Assembly: GCA_964461765.1 (NCBI GenBank)
Contig: CAYWVS010000064.1
Location: 1-17,781 of the forward strand
Direction of reading: 5' to 3'
DNA: 17,781 bases
Origin: JAVVUJ01 sp964461765
GTDB lineage: Bacteria > Bacillota > Clostridia > Peptostreptococcales > Anaerovoracaceae
This document shows, one piece after another, positions 7,812 to 13,595 of the stretch; positions within the stretch are counted from its first letter, which is position 1; every line of letters begins with the position of its first letter. The position numbers and the translations under genes were made by a program. The notes beneath the pieces are model-generated. The model had not been told where the DNA came from. It searched no databases and worked only from the letters and a program-made list of their open reading frames with translations.

Positions 7812-9062
7812 TTAAATGCTTTCTGCCTCCACAAACCTTGCCACAATCTGGCGGTCATCTCCAATGTAGCAGAAGCGTTCCAGTCGTTGCAATGGGGTAA
7901 TGTTTAAAGATGGAATGGAGCTATCGTCAATGACAATGGCGTTAAAGCGATAGCCTTTCTCCATTGCCCCTGTAGCCGGAAATATCTTTTCCCCTGCTCT
8001 GGTAGCCATATACAGGGCATTTTCTATGGATAGATGTCCACCATCCCCTTGGTGCATAGCATAAATTTTTGAGGATTGTATGGCCTTAGCTATGCACTTA
8101 TACATGGCTAAGTTGTGCCCTCCTCCGATATCCGATCCCATGCCAAGGTTCACCCCTTTTGACTGAAGCTCTAAAACCGACATAATACCTGAAGAAACAT
8201 TGATGTTTGAATCGGGACAATGTACGGCAATAGCATCTGTTTCTTTCATCATTCGAATCTCTTCTTCCGATAGATAAATGCAATGAGCCATGATAGTTTG
8301 ACCGTGAGGCATTAACCCGTTTTTCTTATAGATTTCCGCGTAAGTGGCACTATGAGGATAGAGGCTTTTAATAAACTCAATTTCTCCATGAGATTCACAT
8401 AGATGTGATTGTACCGCCACGCCATATTTTTCTGAGAGTCTTCCCAATTCCTCCATTAATCCATCAGTGCAGGATGGAACAAATCGTGGAGTTATAATAG
8501 GTTTTGCATAGTAAAAGTCCTTATTTTCAAGGATATATCTTTCCGTTTCCTCCATGGATTCTTCTGTGCTTTCCCGAATAAAATCAGGACAATTCCTGTC
8601 CATATTTACCTTACCTACCAAAGCTGTGATTTTTTTATCATTTAAAAGCTTTAGCAGATAGCTAGTTGCCTCCCTGTGGACGGTGGCAAAGATGGACGCA
8701 TGGAGCGTACCTTGGCGGATCAGCTCTTCTGTAAAAGCGTCATAGGCCTTCATGGCATATTCCATGGATTGAAAATTACTTTCCTGAGGAAATGTGTAAA
8801 TTTCCAACCAGTCTAAAAGTGTCGCATCCATTCCAATACCCCTCTGATAAAACTGGGATGCATGGAGATGGAGATCACAAAATCCGGGGATGATGAGGTT
8901 ATCCCCGAAATCTGTTACTTCTATATTTTTATATTGTTCCGGAAGTCTAGGCAAAACCTCAGTAATCACCCCTTTTGCTGTGATTACATACCCCTGGGGA
9001 ATTACTTCTGTTTCCCAAAATGTCTTTGGATTTATAATGGTTCCTTTAAATATTTTTATCAT
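7812..9062 (-). CDS. guaD: Guanine deaminase
   Basis: The enzyme hydrolyses guanine to xanthine and ammonia in purine salvage or breakdown. The amidohydrolase motifs are clear, numbered from the ATG at 9062: HLH at 65-67 (in PGFCDLHLHASQF), PRFVPSCT near 192-199, SHLCES with H220 and E223, H260 in MAHC, and D311 in GMGSD. These are the Zn2+ and substrate ligands of the GuaD family. The frame opens two codons earlier at a GTG, but GAAGG lies six bases before the ATG and overlaps the GTG, so the ATG (416 residues) is preferred. Only a few bases separate it from the stop of the upstream ABC permease, so it is probably the last gene of that efflux operon, an unusual partner. Confidence 0.93.
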   Translation of the reverse strand: MIKIFKGTIINPKTFWETEVIPQGYVITAKGVITEVLPRLPEQYKNIEVTDFGDNLIIPGFCDLHLHASQFYQRGIGMDATLLDWLEIYTFPQESNFQSMEYAMKAYDAFTEELIRQGTLHASIFATVHREATSYLLKLLNDKKITALVGKVNMDRNCPDFIRESTEESMEETERYILENKDFYYAKPIITPRFVPSCTDGLMEELGRLSEKYGVAVQSHLCESHGEIEFIKSLYPHSATYAEIYKKNGLMPHGQTIMAHCIYLSEEEIRMMKETDAIAVHCPDSNINVSSGIMSVLELQSKGVNLGMGSDIGGGHNLAMYKCIAKAIQSSKIYAMHQGDGGHLSIENALYMATRAGEKIFPATGAMEKGYRFNAIVIDDSSIPSLNITPLQRLERFCYIGDDRQIVARFVEAESI

Positions 9063-9074
9063 TTTCACCCTTCT

Positions 9075-10286
9075 TTACTCATACCTCAAAGCTTCAATGG
9101 GGTCTAGTTTTGCCGCCTTCTTTGCCGGGTATAGTCCAAAGAACATTCCCACCAAAGCGGAGAATACCACGGCTACCACCACTACAAAAGGATTGATGAT
9201 CAATGCCACTCCGGCCACCTTCATTCCGATACCGGCAATCCCCAGGCCCAACAGAGTACCCACCAAACCTCCGATGGCAGATAGGATCATGGCCTCGATC
9301 AAGAATTGCTGCAACACATCTTTGGTTCTGGCTCCCAAGGATTTTCGAATACCGATTTCTCTCGTTCTTTCAGTGACAGAAACCAGCATAATATTCATGA
9401 TACCGATTCCCCCTACTGCTAAGGAAATAGCCGCAATGGCACCGATAGCCAAGGAAAGGGTTCCTAAAATTTGATCCATCATGCCCTGTTGACCTACCGC
9501 AGTTTCATATATATAGTAATTCAAAGGTTTTTCCTTGATCTTTTCAAGATACCTTACCATCTTTTCCACAGAAGCTTCTACATCTTTCCCCTCTGCTATA
9601 AAGGCATCCACAGCGGTAACATAGTCGCTGTTCTGAATGATTGTATAAGGGATAAAGGCTGAATAGTTTCCTCTGCCCCCTCCCAATTTGGAAAAAATGG
9701 TTTCTTCCACTTCATAAACCCCTACGATGGTTAAATCTTTAGGTTCTCCCATGACTGTAAAGGGTAGGGTTTTTCCAACAACATTAGTTTTATTGAAAAA
9801 ATATTCCGCAGCAGTCTTATCTATGACGATTAGATCCCTTGCACCTTCTACATCTGATGAAATAATCATGCGCCCATGAAGCATTTTCATTTTTTTATAT
9901 TGATTATAATTGGCATCTATTCCCTGGGCATCAAATTTCCCCTTCCTGTTACCCATGACCACATCGGAAGAGGTACTGACCCAAGGTGCGATATACCCAA
10001 TTTCTTCGGGGAATCTTTCCTTAAGGGCTTCTATATCCTCTCCTGTGATTAAGTCACTATCCTCTATATAATCTCCCGTCATTTGCCAGTTTATATAGAT
10101 TACCACAGCATTTTTGCCGAAGCTGTCAAATTCCTTTCCTACGGCCGCTTTTGCACTATCTCCAATGCAAGTAATTGCAATAACGGAACTGATTCCAATT
10201 ATAATTCCTAACATGGTTAAAAAGGATCGCATCTTGTTTGATCGAATAGAAGAAAGGGCAAGCTTAATGTTTTCAAACAGTAGCAT
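9075..10286 (-). CDS. MacB/FtsX-type ABC transporter permease
   Basis: This integral membrane subunit belongs to the MacB-like ABC class, in which ATP hydrolysis drives a mechanical movement linked to efflux rather than classic import. From the ATG at 10286 it has 403 residues. One membrane helix lies at about 20-42, followed by a large extracytoplasmic MacB_PCD-like domain (about 45-255) and three C-terminal helices of the FtsX type, with TERTREIGIRKSLGA between the first and second. It ends in the usual DPIEALRYE. The frame extends 16 codons further upstream, but AAGGAGGTGGCACCA just before the ATG at 10286 decides the start. It then overlaps the ATPase gene by 14 bp, a sign of translational coupling. 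Confidence 0.93.
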   Translation of the reverse strand: MLLFENIKLALSSIRSNKMRSFLTMLGIIIGISSVIAITCIGDSAKAAVGKEFDSFGKNAVVIYINWQMTGDYIEDSDLITGEDIEALKERFPEEIGYIAPWVSTSSDVVMGNRKGKFDAQGIDANYNQYKKMKMLHGRMIISSDVEGARDLIVIDKTAAEYFFNKTNVVGKTLPFTVMGEPKDLTIVGVYEVEETIFSKLGGGRGNYSAFIPYTIIQNSDYVTAVDAFIAEGKDVEASVEKMVRYLEKIKEKPLNYYIYETAVGQQGMMDQILGTLSLAIGAIAAISLAVGGIGIMNIMLVSVTERTREIGIRKSLGARTKDVLQQFLIEAMILSAIGGLVGTLLGLGIAGIGMKVAGVALIINPFVVVVAVVFSALVGMFFGLYPAKKAAKLDPIEALRYE

Positions 10287-11223
10287 TGGTGCCACCTCCT
10301 TCCATAGAAGTAGCATCAATTTGAGTATTCCCATTTTCTCCGGAGCTTACTTTATTTATAATCTCACCATTTTTCTTAGAGCGTACATCGCTTTTAATTA
10401 CTCCGTCTTTAAATGTGAGAATCCGATCCGTATATTGGGCGATGTCCAACTCATGGGTAACGATGATTACCGTGTTTCCCTCTTTACGATTTAAATTCTT
10501 AAAAATTTCCATAATTTCTACAGAAGAATGGGAGTCCAAATTTCCCGTAGGTTCATCCGCCAAAATAATGGGTGGTTGGTTTGCCAAAGCTCTTGCGATG
10601 GCCACCCTTTGCTTTTGTCCTCCGGAGAGCTCATTTGGCATGTGTTCTCCCCGGCTCCCAAGTCCTACACTTTCTAATAGTAAGGCAGCTCTCTTTTTAC
10701 GCTCTTCTGAATTGATTTTTCCATAAATCATGGGGAGTTCAATATTTTTTAAGGCACTGGTTCTGGGGATTAAATTAAAGGATTGAAACACAAAACCGAT
10801 TTTCTGGTTTCGTATGAAGGAAAGCTCATTATCTGTTTTGTTTTTTACGTCCATTCCTTCCAAATAATAATTGCCCTCCGTTGGGCGATCCAAAAAACCC
10901 AGAATATTCATCAAGGTAGACTTACCGGAGCCGGAAGCCCCCATTATAGCTACAAATTCCCCTTTTTCTATTGTTAAATCAATATGATTTAAAGCTTTGA
11001 CCATGATTTCCCCATTTTTATAGGTCTTGCTTAAAGCTTCTATGCGAATCAATGGTATTGATGAATTTGTTGTAATTGTCTGATCTATTTGATTAATTTG
11101 ATCTATTTCATCAGTGTGTTTCGCCTTATGAGTTGTCTCAGGCTTATGAAATACTTGAATTATTTGCTGTTGATTCTGCTCAGTTTCAGATTTCTTTTTT
11201 TCTTGCTTTTGTTTTTGTGTCAT
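10273..11223 (-). CDS. MacB-type ABC transporter ATP-binding protein with N-terminal extension
   Basis: This is the ATPase subunit that powers the adjacent permease. Walker A GASGSGKST is at 95-103, the Q-loop glutamine at 147, the signature LSGGQ at 199-203, Walker B IILADEP at 219-225 and the switch histidine H257. The NBD itself begins near residue 58 (PLIRIEALSKTY). Before it lies an odd polar extension of about 57 residues, rich in Gln, Lys, Glu and Thr, with a six-residue repeat (IDQINQ/IDQTIT) matched by an 18-bp DNA repeat. No Met lies near the domain start. The first ATG has AGAGGGG upstream, 13 bp after the adaptor stop, so the extension is probably translated. A C-terminal tail of about 40 polar residues is also longer than usual. 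Confidence 0.93.
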   Translation of the reverse strand: MTQKQKQEKKKSETEQNQQQIIQVFHKPETTHKAKHTDEIDQINQIDQTITTNSSIPLIRIEALSKTYKNGEIMVKALNHIDLTIEKGEFVAIMGASGSGKSTLMNILGFLDRPTEGNYYLEGMDVKNKTDNELSFIRNQKIGFVFQSFNLIPRTSALKNIELPMIYGKINSEERKKRAALLLESVGLGSRGEHMPNELSGGQKQRVAIARALANQPPIILADEPTGNLDSHSSVEIMEIFKNLNRKEGNTVIIVTHELDIAQYTDRILTFKDGVIKSDVRSKKNGEIINKVSSGENGNTQIDATSMEGGGTNATV

Positions 11224-11236
11224 TTCGCCCCTCTTT

Positions 11237-12298
11237 CTATTGTGCCATAGGAGCTACAGCCAAGTCATCTACAAGATCAAAGGTAGGACCCAAAACAATC
11301 ATATCCTCCGCCTTTACTTCACTTGTTATTATTTCAACACTTAAATTTCCTTCAATGCCCAATTGAACCGACACTTTTTTCAATTTGTTATCCACTACTT
11401 TAAATAGAAAGGCTTCCCCTGTTTCCGGATCCTGCAAAATAGCATCGATAGGTACCGTCAAGGCACTTTCCTTTCGTTCAATGAGAATCTTTGCTTTTGC
11501 TGAAACTCCTGCAATCAAATTCTTTTTATCTTTTTCCACGTCTATGGTTACAGGGATGACCATTTCTTTGGAGTTCATTTCCTTTAATTCCCCTGTGGGA
11601 GCAATCTTTGAAACGATACCATTTACGATTTGACCATTTAATACTTCTGCAGTAACTTCTACGGATTGTCCTTCCTTGATTTGAGTGATATCATATTCAC
11701 TTACCTTCACCTGCATTTTCAGATTATCTAAATCCTCTATAACAAACATAGGTGCTTTATCCTTGGTATCATTTGCTGCCCTCCCCAAAGAAGTGTTGAT
11801 TCTCGTTACCGTTCCTGTAATAGGGCTTTTGATATAGGTTTGATCCATTTTACTATATGTATTGACATTTATAACATCATTTTCATATGCCACTTTCTTT
11901 CTTTGAAGCTCTTCATAAGAAATAGCACCCTCTGCATATAAGGTCTGGGCTGCCTCATACTGGTATTTGGATTGCTCCATTAAGTTGACAGCCTTGTTAT
12001 AATCAGCTTGAAGATCCTTCCCATCTAAAGTGGCCAGAGTCTGCCCTTTTTTCACTCGATCTCCTTCTTTTACCAAGATGGATTGTACCTCCAAATTGGT
12101 GGTAGATGAAATTTCAGCAAGATCGGCTCCTTCAATCAGTCCTTTGATGGAGACCACCTGCTCAATGGGCATCACCTCCGCCATACCTGTAGCAACGGGT
12201 AATGCAGTTTCCTTTGGTTTTCCAAACTTTTGATAGGCCGCAAATCCACCGGCACCAATCATAGCAATTACGACAATTAATATTATTTTTTTCTTCAT
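11237..12298 (-). CDS. MacA/HlyD-like periplasmic-adaptor-type efflux subunit
   Basis: This membrane-anchored adaptor of a MacAB-like efflux system has an N-terminal anchor at about residues 4-22 (KKKIILIVVIAMIGAGGFA), numbered from the ATG at 12298. Next comes a split lipoyl-like domain: VKEGDRVKKGQTLATLD at 76-92 and TYIKSPITGTVTRI at 154-167. An alpha-helical hairpin of about 97-144 lies between the two halves, followed by beta-barrel and membrane-proximal domains. The hairpin is short, as expected where there is no outer-membrane partner. The frame begins 11 codons earlier at a TTG without a ribosome site, while AAGGTAGG precedes the ATG. It is the first gene of the adaptor-ATPase-permease-guaD operon. 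The substrate is unknown; antimicrobial peptides or antibiotics are typical for the family. Confidence 0.92.
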   Translation of the reverse strand: MKKKIILIVVIAMIGAGGFAAYQKFGKPKETALPVATGMAEVMPIEQVVSIKGLIEGADLAEISSTTNLEVQSILVKEGDRVKKGQTLATLDGKDLQADYNKAVNLMEQSKYQYEAAQTLYAEGAISYEELQRKKVAYENDVINVNTYSKMDQTYIKSPITGTVTRINTSLGRAANDTKDKAPMFVIEDLDNLKMQVKVSEYDITQIKEGQSVEVTAEVLNGQIVNGIVSKIAPTGELKEMNSKEMVIPVTIDVEKDKKNLIAGVSAKAKILIERKESALTVPIDAILQDPETGEAFLFKVVDNKLKKVSVQLGIEGNLSVEIITSEVKAEDMIVLGPTFDLVDDLAVAPMAQ

Positions 12299-12331
12299 AA
12301 ATCCTACCTTTTCTAGCAATGTTTGCTGCAA

Positions 12332-12362
12332 ATATAATAAAGCCCTAAGGGCTTTATTATAT
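12332..12362. repeat. Perfect 14-bp inverted repeat upstream of the efflux operon
   Basis: The two arms, centred on the loop TAA (12346-12348), pair over 14 bp without mismatch. The core is AATAAAGCCC/GGGCTTTATT. It lies about 33 bp before the adaptor ATG and about 90 bp after the ku stop. On the minus strand the downstream sequence is ATATTTGC, a poor U tract. It may be the terminator of ku, an operator for the efflux genes, or a structured leader. The rest of 12363-12452 is AT-rich with no gene. Confidence 0.7.
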
Positions 12363-12452
12363 CATGAATAAGGAAAAATAATCCTTAAAATATTATTAAA
12401 AAAATCTTAATTTATTTTTCACCTACTTACAAAAAGCAGCAGTAATTTCCTT

Positions 12453-13211
12453 TTATGCACCTTGCTCCACAAGATGTAAGCTCTTTTGCAATGCCTCCAT
12501 AAGATCGATTACCTTTGTTTCCTCCTCTTTAGGAGCTACAATTTCTTTTCCATCAATCTTATCTTGTATCATAGCACGAAGTTTTTCTTGGTACTCATCT
12601 TTATATTCCCCAGGTTCAAAAGGCTTGTCCATGGAATTGATCAAAGATTTTGCCATTTGCAATTCTGCATCGTTGACCTCTGTTTTTTTATAGCCCGGTA
12701 AAGCCTTTACTTCTTCTTCAAAAAACATGGTTTGTATCAGCATCCCATCTTCTCTGGGAATGATGGCCATCAGCGTTTCCTTTGTACCCAGTACCGTTTT
12801 TGCTATGGCAATTTTTTGTTCTTCCATGAGAGCCGTTCGAAATAATTCGAAGGCTTTTTCTCCTCCATTTTCCGGTACAGCGTGATAGGTCTTATCGTAA
12901 TAGACAGGGCTTATTTGGTTTAAATTTGCAAAATGAAGGATTTGCATGGATTTTTCCTTCTCAGTTTTAATTTTTTCAAAATCCTCGTCATTTACTACTA
13001 CATATTTATCCTTATCATATTCAAAGCCTTTCACGATATCTGAAGTCTTAACTTCTTCACCGCAATGCCCGCATACCTTTTTATATCGAATGCGCTGATG
13101 ATCTTCCTTGTGTAATTGATTAAAATGAACATCCACGTCCTTGGTAGCTGTATGGAGTGAAATAGGTATATGAACTAAACTGAATGATATAGCGCTTTTT
13201 TTTCCTGCCAT
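12453..13211 (-). CDS. ku: Bacterial Ku, NHEJ DNA end-binding protein
   Basis: Ku homodimers ring broken DNA ends and recruit ligase LigD for non-homologous end joining. The chosen ATG at 13211 follows AGGAGG with eight bases between and begins MAGKKSAISFSLVHIPISLHTA, a classic Ku N-terminus. The longer frame from 13241 has no such site. The 252-residue length is usual for the compact bacterial form. CGHC (C47 and C50) with the following GEEV marks the zinc-finger-like turn seen in many bacterial Ku proteins. The C-terminus ends in a short helix (DLMEALQKSLHLVEQGA) without a long basic extension. No ligD is in the window; the neighbours are the efflux operon and a divergent metal pump. Confidence 0.95.
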   Translation of the reverse strand: MAGKKSAISFSLVHIPISLHTATKDVDVHFNQLHKEDHQRIRYKKVCGHCGEEVKTSDIVKGFEYDKDKYVVVNDEDFEKIKTEKEKSMQILHFANLNQISPVYYDKTYHAVPENGGEKAFELFRTALMEEQKIAIAKTVLGTKETLMAIIPREDGMLIQTMFFEEEVKALPGYKKTEVNDAELQMAKSLINSMDKPFEPGEYKDEYQEKLRAMIQDKIDGKEIVAPKEEETKVIDLMEALQKSLHLVEQGA

Positions 13212-13313
13212 GTGAAATACCTCCTGATTATCTTTAATCATTTATTCTGTACATTTTTACCAATCTCATTCAAAAGTTCAAAAGTTTTTAATCACAAATC
13301 TTATAAGTTTTAG

Positions 13314-13342
13314 TTGACAAAGGATACCCTGCTGCATATAAT
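13314..13342 (+). promoter_or_regulatory. Perfect-consensus sigma-A promoter before the riboswitch
   Basis: TTGACA at 13314-13319 and TATAAT at 13337-13342 are both perfect, with an ideal 17-bp spacer. Transcription should start near 13349, leaving a leader of about 245 nt. Constant strong transcription fits control by a riboswitch terminator instead of by a DNA-binding regulator. Confidence 0.92.
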
Positions 13343-13399
13343 AATAAAATCTCTTTGCGCTGCATTACATCCGTCGTGGATGCGAGATCAACAGTACAA

Positions 13400-13491
13400 A
13401 CTGAGCAGGCGATGAACCTTTTCAAGGTCATGGGGCCGGGCCGCCGAAGGAGTGGCAGCAGATTGCAATTTCTGCACATCTGTGGGACAGT
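13400..13491 (+). ncRNA. NiCo (czcD-motif) riboswitch aptamer
   Basis: I recognise this as a Ni2+/Co2+ riboswitch by its conserved junction segments: ACTGAGCAGGC at 13400-13410, GCCGGGC at 13435-13441 and the 3' ATCTGTGGGACAGT at 13478-13491. These match from memory the structurally studied NiCo RNA. Four stems form a four-way junction. P1 pairs 13400-13403 with 13488-13491, P2 pairs 13412-13420 with 13424-13431 (one bulged A), P3 pairs 13440-13445 with 13450-13456, and P4 pairs 13459-13467 with 13473-13482. In this class, cooperative binding of Ni2+ or Co2+ stabilises the junction and turns on heavy-metal exporter genes. The P-type ATPase gene directly downstream fits. Confidence 0.93.
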
Positions 13492-13517
13492 AGTATGTTC
13501 CATGGGTGTGCATTTTT
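13473..13517 (+). terminator. Riboswitch-controlled intrinsic terminator (expression platform)
   Basis: TGCACATCTGTGGGACA (13473-13489) can pair with TGTTCCATGGGTGTGCA (13496-13512) over 17 bp, four of them G-U, with a six-base loop and TTTTT directly after. Its 5' arm is the 3' strand of P4 plus most of the 3' strand of P1. Aptamer folding and termination are therefore mutually exclusive, giving a metal-ON switch. Confidence 0.9.
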
Positions 13518-13595
13518 AATGGAACAATATACTGAAAATGGAGTGCCATTGAGCTATCAAAGGAATGCCTAAGGGCGAAAACGGAGGTAACTTAT

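Noticed and set aside
8890..9474. 194-codon plus-strand frame opposite guaD and the ABC permease
   Set aside because: It spans two well-supported minus-strand genes, has no ribosome site, and shows low-complexity Pro/Thr/Ile composition.
13288..13503. Minus-strand open frame of 71 codons over the leader of the metal pump
   Set aside because: It lies antisense to the riboswitch, has Cys-rich unnatural composition, and is explained by the structured RNA.
13492..13533. Second hairpin in the leader (GTTCCAT 13497-13503 with ATGGAAC 13519-13525, plus AGTAT/ATACT) as a terminator
   Set aside because: No U tract follows it. The competing 13473-13512 stem ends in TTTTT and overlaps the aptamer, so that is the better terminator.
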